Origin: Acidobacteriota bacterium
Lineage (GTDB): Bacteria; Acidobacteriota; Terriglobia; Versatilivoradales; Versatilivoraceae
DNA: 64,000 bases
Reading direction: 5' to 3'
Assembly (NCBI GenBank): GCA_028875575.1
Contig: JAPPDF010000042.1
Span: 1 to 64,000, forward strand
Part shown: one piece after another, positions 10,272 to 18,691 of the stretch
How the letters are laid out: the number at the start of each line of letters is the position of its first letter
Numbering within the stretch: the first letter of the stretch is position 1
Notes under the pieces: generated by a model
Told to the model about the DNA's origin: nothing
Database searches by the model: none
What the model saw: the letters and a program-made list of their open reading frames with translations, nothing else
Program-made: the position numbers and the translations under genes

Positions 10272-10515
10272 AGCCCGCATTTCTCACCAGGCCGCTGGAG
10301 GCATTACAAGAAGTAGATTATTCAGCACCTTGATTGGCACCATGTCAAGGGCTTGCGCATCACAGACGCCGCTGGGCATGCCCTGGCTTGTCCTTTTCCC
10401 TTCAGCGCGCACATGCTCCCTCGACCGTAGAAACCGCTACGCTCTTCGGTCGCGAGCACGCGCTGAAGGGGAAATTCCTGCGCCATGATCATGCCCCTGG
10501 TGAGAAATGCGGGCT
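10272..10515. repeat. 245-bp inverted-repeat element, copy 1
   Basis: Bounded by AGCCCGCATTTCTCACCAG and its exact reverse complement (19 bp each). Inside lies a nested palindrome around CGACCG...CGGTCG (about 10421-10450), framed by CTTCAGCGCG and CGCGCTGAAG. Copy 3 (48835-49081), in reverse orientation, is about 95% identical; copy 2 (22165-22409) shares the ends and the hairpin core. The right edge supplies two bases of the TAG stop codon of the ABC ATPase gene. No transposase is encoded, so it is MITE-like or an intergenic RNA/terminator element. No target duplication is evident. Confidence 0.85.
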
Positions 10516-11233
10516 AGAGAGACATGCGATCTTCGGCAGCGTTCCATTCGCCTTCCTGCTGCTGAGAAACGATCCTCCCGTCCCTCATCTCGATCAAACG
10601 GTTGGCGATGCCGGCGGCCTCCGGATTATGAGTGATCATGAGGATGGTTTGACTCAGGGCCCGGTTCAGTTCCTGAATCATCTTCAGCACCACCATCGAG
10701 TTCCGGGTGTCCAGGTTCCCGGTCGGTTCATCGGCCAGAAGGATAGCGGGTCTGTTGATGACGGCCCGGGCAATGGCCAATCGTTGCTGCTCCCCGCCCG
10801 AGAGCTCGGAGGGCTTGTGGTGAGTTTTCTTTTCCAGGCCCAGCAGGTTCAGGATCTCATCCACATGTTGCCGGTCTCGACTGCCGTTCCGATGAATCTC
10901 CTGAGCAATTTCCAGGTTTCCCTGGGCGCTCAGGGTGGGAAGCAGATTGAATCGCTGAAATACGAAACCGATCTTGCGACGGCGGATGTCCGTGCGAACG
11001 GCGTCCTTTCCCGAGGAGATTTCCTCTCCGTCCACCAGGACCCTGCCGGAGGTGGGTGTGGCCAACCCGCCCAATAGATGCAGCAATGTGGACTTGCCGC
11101 ATCCTGAAGGACCCATGATGGCGATAAATTCTCCCTCCGGCACCTTGAGTGAGACCTCCCTGACAGCGGTGACCTCAATCCGGCCGGTCTTGAATATCTT
11201 GGTAAGTGCTATTGATTCCAGGATGGTCTTCAT
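10514..11233 (-). CDS. ABC transporter ATP-binding protein (LolD/MacB type)
   Basis: 239-aa nucleotide-binding subunit. Walker A is GPSGCGKST (about residues 40-48), the signature LSGGEQQR, Walker [10 protein letters not shown], and the switch His is in MITHNPE. The sequence is typical of the LolD/FtsE/MacB subfamily, which drives mechanotransmission-type exporters rather than classic solute pumps. The partner permease (11408-12514) is immediately upstream on the same strand, with a LolB-like lipoprotein gene before it, so a function in extracting lipoproteins or lipids from the inner membrane is plausible. The stop codon TAG uses two bases from the end of the adjacent 245-bp repeat; the last residues are MSL. 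Confidence 0.85.
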   Translation of the reverse strand: MKTILESIALTKIFKTGRIEVTAVREVSLKVPEGEFIAIMGPSGCGKSTLLHLLGGLATPTSGRVLVDGEEISSGKDAVRTDIRRRKIGFVFQRFNLLPTLSAQGNLEIAQEIHRNGSRDRQHVDEILNLLGLEKKTHHKPSELSGGEQQRLAIARAVINRPAILLADEPTGNLDTRNSMVVLKMIQELNRALSQTILMITHNPEAAGIANRLIEMRDGRIVSQQQEGEWNAAEDRMSL

Positions 11234-11407
11234 CGGAAAAGGCCTCTAAGTGCAACGGCATTATAGCTTAGGGACTGTCAGTTCTGAAGCCGGCACGGAA
11301 AAATATCGAAGCGGAGATCTCTCTGTACGGGCGGGGCAGGAGGTCTCCCGGGGTTGCGGTTGCGAACCTGAGACTCATCGGATCCGAGGCAGGACCTCAC
11401 TATCCGC

Positions 11408-12514
11408 CTACTCATAGGCCAAGGCCTCGATAGGATCCTGCCTGGCAGCCCTCAGGGCCGGATAGAGGGCTCCCAAACTGGCGCTGAACAGCGCCAGCAC
11501 CCCGGTGTAAAGGAGCCATTCCGGGGGAAGCTGATGTTGGAGGGTCGGCATCAACAACTGGAAAAAGAACCGGCCGCCGAAGGTCAGACCCAGTCCCAGC
11601 ACGAAGCCCAGCCCCCCCAGCACCAGGGCTTCCTTCAGGAAGAGAAGCGAGATGTAGCCCTGGGGGGCTCCCAGTGACTTCAGAATGCCGATCTCGTGGG
11701 TGCGTTCGGTGGTGGCCGTGTACATGGAAAGGAAGATAATGAAAAACCCGATCAGCGTGGCAATGAACACCACCGTGCGGGTGAAAAATTTTATGGGTCC
11801 AAAGTCCCGGTTGGCTTCCTCGAGGTGGGCGGCGAAGCTGCTCATGTCAAATATGGGGTAGGACTTCAAACGGCCTTCCAGCTCGGCCTTGACCCCGGGA
11901 ATATCGGACTTGTCATGACACTTGATCATCATCATGGTGGCTTGTCCGGGTGTGCCCACCAGTCGCTGCATGGTTCCAATGGGAATGAAGACTCGGGATC
12001 CCTTTCCGTGCTCGACAATGCCGGCAATGCGAAAGGAGCGATTCATCAGCGTGATTTCCTCCCCCAGCCGGAGCTCCCTTGCATCGGCGTAAATGTCGTC
12101 GATAATGACGTCGTCGGGTCCCTGAAAGCCCGTGCCTTCCCGATAGATGAACCCCTGTGTGATCCCGTTGAAGCTCTCCTGGTCAATGCCCCAGACGAGC
12201 CCCAGTCCGCCGCTGGTGTTGAGTTGGAGATATACGGGCGCCACAGCCTTCACCCCCTCGATCCCGGAAACCAGGTCGGCAATCTTGACCGACATGGCTC
12301 CGGTGCTGGCAGCCAGTACCAGAGAGGAGTTGGGCGGTTGCAGGACGATGTCGGCTCCCACTCCAGACATGCGTTTGCTGTTTTCCCGGATCATGCCCGT
12401 GGACAAGCCGACGAGCAGCAGAATCAATGCGACCTCCACCCCGACCGCCAGGGCGGTAGCCAGCGAACGCATCGGGCGGGAGACGACGTTGGACAGAATC
12501 AGTTGGGAGCTCAC
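11408..12514 (-). CDS. FtsX/MacB-type ABC permease (LolC/E-like)
   Basis: 368 aa with the four-helix topology of type VII ABC permeases. One helix is near the N-terminus (about 20-42), a large periplasmic domain (about 45-245) follows, and three helices fill the C-terminus. The FtsX-domain hallmark TERTHEIGILKSLGAP (coupling helix region) and the C-terminal RAARQDPIEALAYE are intact. GTG at 12514 has GAGGGA 8 nt upstream and lies 12 nt after the stop of the lipoprotein gene, so the two are co-translated or co-transcribed. With the ATPase downstream it forms one exporter. It is either a single-permease Lol exporter or a DevC/MacB-like relative; sequence alone does not decide. Confidence 0.8.
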   Translation of the reverse strand: MSSQLILSNVVSRPMRSLATALAVGVEVALILLLVGLSTGMIRENSKRMSGVGADIVLQPPNSSLVLAASTGAMSVKIADLVSGIEGVKAVAPVYLQLNTSGGLGLVWGIDQESFNGITQGFIYREGTGFQGPDDVIIDDIYADARELRLGEEITLMNRSFRIAGIVEHGKGSRVFIPIGTMQRLVGTPGQATMMMIKCHDKSDIPGVKAELEGRLKSYPIFDMSSFAAHLEEANRDFGPIKFFTRTVVFIATLIGFFIIFLSMYTATTERTHEIGILKSLGAPQGYISLLFLKEALVLGGLGFVLGLGLTFGGRFFFQLLMPTLQHQLPPEWLLYTGVLALFSASLGALYPALRAARQDPIEALAYE

Positions 12515-12526
12515 TCGGCAGATCCC

Positions 12527-13426
12527 TCAGTTCGCTGTTTCCGGCAGAGGGTCGCGGGTCAAGTCGACGACCTGGCGGACTGGTGATTTCCTGAGCACGA
12601 AGGCGGCAGCGGGCAGGTGGGGGTTGACCTGGATCTCCTGAGCCCGAATCTCCATCCGGTAGTCTTCCTGAGGCCTCTCTAGGCGAACCTGTCCCGGATA
12701 GACATGTCCGTCCACAGTGCGGAAATCGCTGTAGTGGATCTCGGATTCCAACCGGCCTCTCGGGGCGTATGCTTGCAGTCTCACGATGTTGAGGTCGAGC
12801 CGATCGAACCAGATCTTTCTTTTCAAGGCCAGACTTCCGTCGGAGGACCACTGGTGGCAGTACAGAAGGTAGAACTTCCTTCCGTCCTGCTGGTCTTCCT
12901 CCAGGGCAATCAAGGACGGGTCGGCACCCTCGAGCACCTGGACAGCCAGTGCGTCGAAGATGTGTTGGGGCCGAACGTTGACGGGAACGTCCTTGCGTGG
13001 GGGGATGACCTGTCGGTTGAGTCCTCGGATGAAGGTGTTCTTGCGAGGGACGTCGATCGAGAATTCCTTTCCATCCGACACCATGTCGATGGCCGTGACC
13101 TGAAACACCTGAACCCTGACCCGAATGTCGGCAGGCTTTCTCAGGAGAATGAATCCATCGGATTCACGCCACTCCTTGACCTCGCCCGTCTCGGGGTTGC
13201 GGCCGGTTAGCCGGTAGGAAACCTCGAGTTTCAAGGTTTGAATCGATTTCGATGCCTGGAGGGCCCTCTCAATCAACTCCGCCCTGGTGGCCGTCATGGC
13301 CGGCAGGGGAGCCTGAGGGGTAGGAACCCGGGCCGTCTGGCTCCTGCGAACCGGACTGCAACCGGATGAGGAGAAAGAAATGCTGGCGACGGCGAGGACG
13401 ATCAGGGAGAGGCGGGAAAAAGACAA
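12527..13426 (-). CDS. Outer-membrane lipoprotein with LolA/LolB-like fold
   Basis: 299 aa with a lipoprotein signal peptide: a hydrophobic core followed by SSSGC, lipid attachment at Cys23 and Ser at +2, which by the E. coli rule favours the outer membrane. After a Pro-rich linker comes a helix (ELIERALQASKSIQTLKLEV) and a series of beta-strands (DGFILLRKPADIRVRVQVF, FSIDVPRKNTFIRG, KIWFDRLDLNIVRLQAY) that resemble the LolA/LolB cradle. It is first of an ordered minus-strand set with the permease and ATPase, so it could be the outer-membrane acceptor of the system. Start TTG at 13426; no strong ribosome site is visible. Orthology to LolB is an inference. Confidence 0.65.
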   Translation of the reverse strand: MSFSRLSLIVLAVASISFSSSGCSPVRRSQTARVPTPQAPLPAMTATRAELIERALQASKSIQTLKLEVSYRLTGRNPETGEVKEWRESDGFILLRKPADIRVRVQVFQVTAIDMVSDGKEFSIDVPRKNTFIRGLNRQVIPPRKDVPVNVRPQHIFDALAVQVLEGADPSLIALEEDQQDGRKFYLLYCHQWSSDGSLALKRKIWFDRLDLNIVRLQAYAPRGRLESEIHYSDFRTVDGHVYPGQVRLERPQEDYRMEIRAQEIQVNPHLPAAAFVLRKSPVRQVVDLTRDPLPETAN

Positions 13427-13567
13427 TGGGTTACCTAACGTCGAGCCGTTTGCGAAATTCGTTGTGCAGCGCGGGGCTACCCCCCGAAAACTTTCTACCT
13501 GTCGAATTTTACAAAAGGCTCCTAACGTCTTTAATACGATTATGTTACCAAATCAGGTGGAATGAGG

Positions 13568-14179
13568 TCAACTGATTTGAGCGCGTCGAAACCGGCGAGC
13601 CAGCAGAAGAATGAGGCCCCCCGAAACCAACAAGGCCAGGATCACCCAGGCTATGGTGGGATAGTGATGTCTCATGTAGTAGAGAGCCTGCTGCCCGTAT
13701 CTGACGGCCAGGTATCCTTGCAGAAAATAGCGAAATCCCCGACCCAGGGTGATGGCCAGAAGGAACTTGGCGGGGCTGACCTTGAAGATGCTGGCGCTCA
13801 GGACAAAGATCTTGAAGGGCGTGGGCGGAGGCAGGATTGAAGGAACGATCACGGCCAGAATGCCGTAGCGGCGATACCAGCCGCCAATTTGTTCCAGCCG
13901 GCGGGGCGCGAATTTCTTGCGAGCCAGGGCCTCGCCGCCCTTGCGTCCGACAAGATAGAGGATCATGCAGCCCAGAACGGAGCCGATCGTGGTCATGGAA
14001 CAGAAGAAGAACATCTGGTCGGGGGACTGGATCGACCGGGTGATAATCAGGATGTCGTTTACTTCCGGAAGCGAGAGGAACGAGGAGTCGACCAGGGCGA
14101 TCAGAAAAAGCCCCCACCCTCCCAGAGGTTCGGTCAGTGCCAGAAACCAGCCTTGGATCTTGAGCAAAACCTCTTTCAC
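13568..14179 (-). CDS. DedA/VTT-family membrane protein
   Basis: 203 aa with about five hydrophobic segments and the DedA/VTT signature: an acidic residue in the first re-entrant region (DSSFLSLPEVNDIL), the GxxxGxxxLYLVGRKGG pattern around SVLGCMILYLVGRKGG, and the Pro/Arg-rich re-entrant loop (SILPPPTPFKIFV). Members act in membrane phospholipid and undecaprenyl-phosphate flipping and in envelope homeostasis. GTG at 14179 has GAGGG 5 nt upstream. It is divergent from the small exported protein at 14320. Subfamily YqaA-like; substrate unknown. Confidence 0.8.
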   Translation of the reverse strand: MKEVLLKIQGWFLALTEPLGGWGLFLIALVDSSFLSLPEVNDILIITRSIQSPDQMFFFCSMTTIGSVLGCMILYLVGRKGGEALARKKFAPRRLEQIGGWYRRYGILAVIVPSILPPPTPFKIFVLSASIFKVSPAKFLLAITLGRGFRYFLQGYLAVRYGQQALYYMRHHYPTIAWVILALLVSGGLILLLARRFRRAQIS

Positions 14180-14254
14180 GGGACCCTCATCGGAGCATCG
14201 GATTTCGATCGGAATGCGGATTGGGACGACTGCCCGGCAGGAAACAAGTCCGAA

Positions 14255-14283
14255 TTGACAAGACAGTCACGATACAGTTTACT
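14255..14283 (+). promoter_or_regulatory. Promoter for the small exported protein gene
   Basis: TTGACA (14255-14260), a 17-nt spacer and TTTACT (14278-14283), followed 37 nt later by the ATG at 14320. Confidence 0.55.
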
Positions 14284-14319
14284 CCACGGAGTCGTCACCC
14301 GAAGAAAAGGAGCCGGTTC

Positions 14320-14679
14320 ATGAAAGCACAGCTTGGGTTGGCCTTTCTTGGAAGCGTGTTTCTGTTGGTCCTTTGCCATTCTCACCAGGGTCAGACCGTA
14401 CCCACGATCTCCCCGAGTTTTTCCACCGCTACCAACTCCGCGGGCCGATCGGGGCTTTCCGCCGATCAAAGAGCCAAGATGAATTCGCGGAGGGTGCGGG
14501 ATGCCTTTCAGAAGCTGAAAAGCGACTCGGAGAAGCTGGCGGAGGGATCCGCGCAGCTTAAGGAAATGGTTCAGAATTCCAGTCCCCATACCTACTCGAT
14601 AGGAATCTTCAAGAAGGCTGAGGAACTCGAGAAACTGGCCAGAAAAATCAAGAAACGGGTCAAGCGGGGGTTCCCCTGA
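14320..14679 (+). CDS. Small exported helical protein, unknown function
   Basis: 119 aa. The ATG at 14320 has AAGGAG 7 nt upstream and begins a clear signal peptide (LGLAFLGSVFLLVLC) that may instead be a lipoprotein signal with Cys near residue 19. The mature part is Ser-rich and then strongly helical and basic (LKSDSEKLAEGSAQLKEMVQ and EELEKLARKIKKRVKR), probably a short coiled coil. I recognise no family. It is flanked by the divergent DedA gene and the convergent ddl gene, so it is monocistronic. Confidence 0.65.
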   Translation: MKAQLGLAFLGSVFLLVLCHSHQGQTVPTISPSFSTATNSAGRSGLSADQRAKMNSRRVRDAFQKLKSDSEKLAEGSAQLKEMVQNSSPHTYSIGIFKKAEELEKLARKIKKRVKRGFP

Positions 14680-14708
14680 ATTCAGGGCTAGTCCTCGGCG
14701 GCCCAGGC

Positions 14709-15812
14709 TCAATCGCCGTCAATCCGTCTGGACTGCCGTCGACGATGGCGTTCCAGAGCCAACTGGATTAGTCGGTCAATCAGCTCAGAGTAGGGCAGTC
14801 CGCTGGCCTGCCACAGCTTGGGGTACATGCTGATCGATGTGAATCCCGGTATCGTATTGATTTCATTGACATAGATGTCTTCCGTGGATTTTTCCAGGAA
14901 GAAATCGACTCTGGCCATTCCCCGGCACTCGAGCACCTGGAAGGACCTCAGCGCCATTTCCCGGATCTCTTCCACCTGGTCCGGCCGGAGCTTTGCGGGA
15001 ACAACCAGTTCCGCGCTATCGTCCAGATATTTGGCCTGGTAGTCATAGAATCCCGAACGGGGGACGATTTCACCCGGGAGGGATGCTTGCGGATCGCTGT
15101 TCCCCAGCACCGAGCACTCGATCTCGCGTGCGTCCAGAGCCTTTTCCACGATGACCTTCCTGTCATACTCTCCCGCCAGAGCCAGAGCTTTCGAGAGCTC
15201 CTCCGCCCCTCCCGCTTTGCTGATCCCGATGGACGATCCCAGGTTGGCCGGTTTTACGAAGCAGGGATAACCCAGCTTGACAGCCACTTCCTGTTCCAGC
15301 TCCCGCTCCCGATTCATCCAGTGGTCCCATTGGAAGGCCAGGAAGGGAGCCGTAGGCAATCCCCCTTGCTGAAACAGGCGCTTCATCACGTCCTTGTCCA
15401 TGGCCACGGCGGAACCCAGCACACCGGCGCCGACGTAGGGGACATTGGCCAGCTCAAGCAGGCCCTGGATGGTGCCGTCTTCTCCGAAGGGACCGTGTAG
15501 CACCGGAAAAACCACGTCGATCGAAGTCCGCCGGCCTGCCTGGGAGCCGGGAGTATCAACTTGAATCAACTGTCCCGAAGGGGTCGGCTCGGCAGGCAGG
15601 AGAACGGGGGCTCCCTGCTGCAGGATCTTGGTGAACTCCCCCTCCAGAAATCCCGGATCGGCGCGCCAGTACCCCTTTTTGGTGATTCCAATGGGGATGA
15701 CGTCGTACTTGGCCCGATCGATGGCCGACAAAATCGAGGCCGCTGACCGCAACGAGACTTCATGTTCTCCGGACTTGCCGCCGAACAGCAAACCCACGGT
15801 AATCTTTTTCAT
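14709..15812 (-). CDS. ddl: D-alanine--D-alanine ligase
   Basis: 367-aa ATP-grasp enzyme making the D-Ala-D-Ala dipeptide of peptidoglycan. Seen: the N-terminal LLFGGKSGEHEVSLRSA loop, the HGPFGEDGTIQGLLE segment, the PCFVKPANLGSSIGI ATP-binding strand, MARVDFFLE, and the Mg-binding EINTIPGF near the C-terminus. The ATG at 15812 (MKKITVG) gives the canonical N-terminus; upstream in-frame sequence runs into heptad repeats and is not coding. In many bacteria ddl lies inside the dcw cluster between murC and ftsQ; here it is about 20 kb away, alone on the opposite strand. Confidence 0.95.
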   Translation of the reverse strand: MKKITVGLLFGGKSGEHEVSLRSAASILSAIDRAKYDVIPIGITKKGYWRADPGFLEGEFTKILQQGAPVLLPAEPTPSGQLIQVDTPGSQAGRRTSIDVVFPVLHGPFGEDGTIQGLLELANVPYVGAGVLGSAVAMDKDVMKRLFQQGGLPTAPFLAFQWDHWMNRERELEQEVAVKLGYPCFVKPANLGSSIGISKAGGAEELSKALALAGEYDRKVIVEKALDAREIECSVLGNSDPQASLPGEIVPRSGFYDYQAKYLDDSAELVVPAKLRPDQVEEIREMALRSFQVLECRGMARVDFFLEKSTEDIYVNEINTIPGFTSISMYPKLWQASGLPYSELIDRLIQLALERHRRRQSRRIDGD

Positions 15813-15883
15813 TAGCTCGTCCCAACGACCCCTGTTTTGCTCTGTATCAACCGCCCAATCGAATGGGATGGCGGCGCGGCTAG

Positions 15884-16077
15884 GTGAAAAGTGAATAGTG
15901 GAGAGTGAAGAGCTATGTGATCGATACGCAAAGCATCTTGTCGGTCTCGGCGCAGTCCTTCGAGTAAGCGCAGTCAGGTCATCAGGCGCTTTCCCGTTCC
16001 CGACACCCTCGGCTGGCTCCATTCCACTCTCCACTTTTCAAACTTCAAACTTCACACTTCCCACTTCACACTTCACT
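15884..16077. repeat. Heptad-tract intergenic element, copy 1
   Basis: 15884-15911 holds four GTGAAGA-like 7-mers in perfect 7-bp register. 15911-15951 is a conserved block that recurs, inverted, at 46391-46430. 16022-16077 holds eight heptads of the complementary type (CTTCACA, CTTCAAA), so the two heptad tracts face each other across 110 bp of non-repetitive sequence. The right tract runs up to the asnS stop codon. The region has no gene. Confidence 0.75.
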
Positions 16078-17386
16078 ACGGCGTAAGCCGATAAATGGTC
16101 CGGGGGAAGGGAATCGCCTCGCGGACGTGTTCCAGCCCGCAGATCCAGGCCACCACCCGTTCGATACCCATGCCGAAGCCCGAGTGAGGGAAGTTGCCGT
16201 ATCGGCGCAGGTCCAGGTACCACTCGAAGGCCTCGGCCGGCAGGCGATGCTCCCGGATGCGCTGGCAGAGAAAATCCAGGTTGGTGGCCCTCTGTCCTCC
16301 ACCGATGATCTCACCGTAGCCTTCCGGAGCCAGGACATCAGCCGAAAGCGCCACTTCCGGACGATTGGGGTCAGGCTCCATGTAAAAAGCCTTGGCCTCG
16401 GAAGGGTAGCGGTGAACCATCACCGGGCGGTCAAACTGCCGCGCCAAAAGGGTTTCGTCGGCTCCGCCCAGATCGCTGCCCCACTCGATGTTCGAGCCCT
16501 TGGATTTCAGGATGGACACGGCTTCATCGTAGGTGAGGCGGGGGAAGGGAGGGGCAATTCTCCGGAGCGGCTCCAATTCCCGGTTCAGGGTGGCCAGTTG
16601 GGAGTCGCAGTTGCCCAGCACCCGGCTGAGGATCTCCGATATGAGGTTTTCAGCCAGAGCCAGGATATCCTCCAGCGTGGCATGGCTGACTTCGGGCTCC
16701 ACCATCCAGAATTCGGTGAGATGGCGGCGGGTCTTCGATTTCTCGGCCCGGAAGGTGGGACCGAAGGAGTAGACTTTACCGAAAGCCGCTGCCGCCGCCT
16801 CGTTGTAGAGCTGCCCCGATTGGGTCAGGTAAGCCTTCTCATCGAAATAGGGGACCTCGAACAGGGTCGTGGTGCCTTCACAGGCGGCCGGGGTAAAGAT
16901 CGGGGTGTCGACCAGAGTAAACCCGCGCTGATCGAAGAAATTGCGGGTGGCTGCAATCACTTCGTGCCGGACCTTGAGGATGGCGTGCTGTCGGGATGAC
17001 CGGAGCCACAGGTGGCGCTGGTCCAGCAAGAACTCGATGCCATGTTCCTTGGGGCTGATGGGAAAGGGCCGCTCCGCCGGAACCCGCTGGATGGTCTTCA
17101 AATCCGTGACCTCCATCTCGACTCCCCCGGGAGCCGTCTTGCCTTCAGGGACTCTTCGGACGATTCCGGTGACCTCCAGGGAAGACTCCTGGGTCAGATC
17201 CTTGGCCTGTTGGAATACATCGGGTGAAACCGCGTTCCTGAGGATGATCGCCTGCATCAGCCCGGTTCCGTCTCGCAGAACCAGGAAGATGATCCTTCCG
17301 CTCGATCGATGGTGGTACAGCCATCCTCGGATGGTCGCCGAATTTCCCTCGTGATGGGCTGCGTCCCGAATCGCGATTTCAGCCAT
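16076..17386 (-). CDS. asnS: Asparagine--tRNA ligase
   Basis: 436-aa class IIb aminoacyl-tRNA synthetase. An N-terminal OB-fold anticodon-binding domain ([20 protein letters not shown]) is followed by the catalytic core with motif 2 ([21 protein letters not shown]) read as [15 protein letters not shown], and motif 3 ([13 protein letters not shown]). The insert-free core distinguishes it from AspRS. ATG at 17386 has GGAGGAG upstream, and the start overlaps the stop of the preceding TIM-barrel gene (TGATG), suggesting translational coupling. Its stop codon touches a heptad repeat tract. Confidence 0.92.
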   Translation of the reverse strand: MAEIAIRDAAHHEGNSATIRGWLYHHRSSGRIIFLVLRDGTGLMQAIILRNAVSPDVFQQAKDLTQESSLEVTGIVRRVPEGKTAPGGVEMEVTDLKTIQRVPAERPFPISPKEHGIEFLLDQRHLWLRSSRQHAILKVRHEVIAATRNFFDQRGFTLVDTPIFTPAACEGTTTLFEVPYFDEKAYLTQSGQLYNEAAAAAFGKVYSFGPTFRAEKSKTRRHLTEFWMVEPEVSHATLEDILALAENLISEILSRVLGNCDSQLATLNRELEPLRRIAPPFPRLTYDEAVSILKSKGSNIEWGSDLGGADETLLARQFDRPVMVHRYPSEAKAFYMEPDPNRPEVALSADVLAPEGYGEIIGGGQRATNLDFLCQRIREHRLPAEAFEWYLDLRRYGNFPHSGFGMGIERVVAWICGLEHVREAIPFPRTIYRLTP

Positions 17387-18240
17387 CACTCCTCCTTCTC
17401 TACCGTTTTCCGCGCCGCCTCCCAACAGGCTTCCAGGCGGTCGCGGGCCTTTCGAGCCGACCTCAATGCAGTTGGGAAGTCCCTTTCACCCCCGCGAAAC
17501 TCCAACAAGAAACAGCCGTCGTAGCCGGAGTCTGCCAAGCCCCGCAGAATTTCCGGCCAGGGAGCTGTTCCGGCAAACGGGGGCAGGTGTTCATCCCGGT
17601 GTCCATGGTTATCGTGGAGATGGGTGGTGAGGATCCACTTCCCGGCAGCCGTGATCTGGCTTGCCGGCGTGGATTCCAAGTGCGCGTGTCCGGCGTCGAA
17701 GCAGATCCCGACGCCTGTCAGGTCCGCTTCCTGCAGGAACCGGCCCATCCTCTCCAGAGAAAGTCTGTTGGGAATGTTCTCCAGTGTCAAGCGAACCCCG
17801 CGGTCTCCGGCAAACGGAACCAGGATCTCCAGACTCTGGTAGATGGCGTCCAGGTGCCGGGGGCGATATCGATCCTCTAATGCCCCCGCGTGTATCACAC
17901 CCAGCGGACAGGGAACTCTCTCGGCGAATTCCAGCGCTCTACGGGCCTCGTCCACCGCCTGGGTCCTTCGGTGAGGTTCGGTGGCTGCAATGGAAAGCGG
18001 GGTTTGAATTCTGCCAGGCCGGTATTCCAGACAATGGGGCAGGTGCAGAGAGTGAAGAAAAGACTCCTGGTCCTGCAGCCAGTCGGCCACCTCGCGCCCG
18101 AGTTGGTTGTCTCGATAGTCGAAGTGAGGCCTCAAGGCCAGGATTTCCAACCGTTGAAAGCCTTGGCGACGCAGAGTCCTCAGCTTGTCCAGATCCAGTC
18201 GATCTTCGATGAACAGATAAGTGGAAATACCTGGCTGCAT
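17386..18240 (-). CDS. Sugar-phosphate isomerase/epimerase-like TIM-barrel protein
   Basis: 284 aa, xylose-isomerase-like TIM barrel (AP endonuclease 2 superfamily). Candidate metal ligands are in order: Glu in LTLENIPNR, Asp/His in CFDAGHAHL, His in TTHLHDNHG and Glu in FLLEFRGG, the usual pattern for this superfamily. It begins [10 protein letters not shown]. The substrate cannot be predicted. Its stop overlaps the asnS start by one base, an unusual pairing in which an unassigned enzyme is translated just before a tRNA synthetase. Confidence 0.75.
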   Translation of the reverse strand: MQPGISTYLFIEDRLDLDKLRTLRRQGFQRLEILALRPHFDYRDNQLGREVADWLQDQESFLHSLHLPHCLEYRPGRIQTPLSIAATEPHRRTQAVDEARRALEFAERVPCPLGVIHAGALEDRYRPRHLDAIYQSLEILVPFAGDRGVRLTLENIPNRLSLERMGRFLQEADLTGVGICFDAGHAHLESTPASQITAAGKWILTTHLHDNHGHRDEHLPPFAGTAPWPEILRGLADSGYDGCFLLEFRGGERDFPTALRSARKARDRLEACWEAARKTVEKEE

Positions 18241-18316
18241 GGCGGTTCAAGGGCCGGAGGCGGAATGGGCGGACGTAGGCTGGAGGCGGGATCGAGAGAA
18301 GAGGACCTGGCCGCGC

Positions 18317-18345
18317 TTGCTCTGATCGACCAGGGATACTATCAT
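18317..18345 (+). promoter_or_regulatory. Promoter for hfq
   Basis: TTGCTC (18317-18322), 17-nt spacer, TATCAT (18340-18345). It predicts a leader of about 45 nt before the TTG at 18397. Confidence 0.5.
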
Positions 18346-18396
18346 CATTCAAGCTGGTCCGAGTCCGGATTGGGGCTCGGTGCCAGGGAGCATGCC

Positions 18397-18687
18397 TTGA
18401 ACTTGAACAAGAAGAGCCGTCGCAAGAATGCCCCCGGTAGGTCCCGAGACGGGATCTCGGAGGCGATTCTTCGATCCCACCAGGTGGAAGACCAGACCCA
18501 CGCCGAAACCCTCTACCTGAACAATCTGGTTCGCGACAAGAGGCGTGTCGTGGTGAAGCTGCTCAATAACGAAGAAATTGAGGGGTGGATTGAGTACTAC
18601 GACAAGCGCTTTATCCGGGTGACCCGCAATCGCGAAGCCAACATGTTCATCTACAAGCACCAGATCAAGTATATCCGGGAACGCTGA
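18397..18687 (+). CDS. hfq: Divergent Hfq RNA chaperone
   Basis: 96 aa with this start. The C-terminal two-thirds fit the Hfq Sm fold: LYLNNLVRDKRRV corresponds to the FLNALR helix, VVVKLLNNEEIEGWIEYYDK to Sm1, and NMFIYKHQIKYI to Sm2, keeping the diagnostic Tyr86-Lys87-His88 triad. Hfq hexamers pair small RNAs with mRNAs. Unusual points are a ~35-residue basic N-terminal extension (KKSRRKNAPGRSR), Asn-Asn in place of the common Asn-Gly in Sm1, and no acidic C-terminal tail. TTG at 18397 follows AGGGAG by 6 nt and lies below a promoter; an ATG at 18264 is in frame but would add sequence reading through the promoter. It converges with the receiver gene. Confidence 0.8.
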   Translation: MNLNKKSRRKNAPGRSRDGISEAILRSHQVEDQTHAETLYLNNLVRDKRRVVVKLLNNEEIEGWIEYYDKRFIRVTRNREANMFIYKHQIKYIRER

Positions 18688-18691
18688 CCCA

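Noticed and set aside
10334-10500. Possible small protein encoded in the 245-bp element
   Set aside because: Frames differ among the copies and contain stops; the fold, not a frame, is conserved.
15884-16077. CRISPR-like array in the heptad region
   Set aside because: Units are 7 bp without spacers and no cas gene is nearby.
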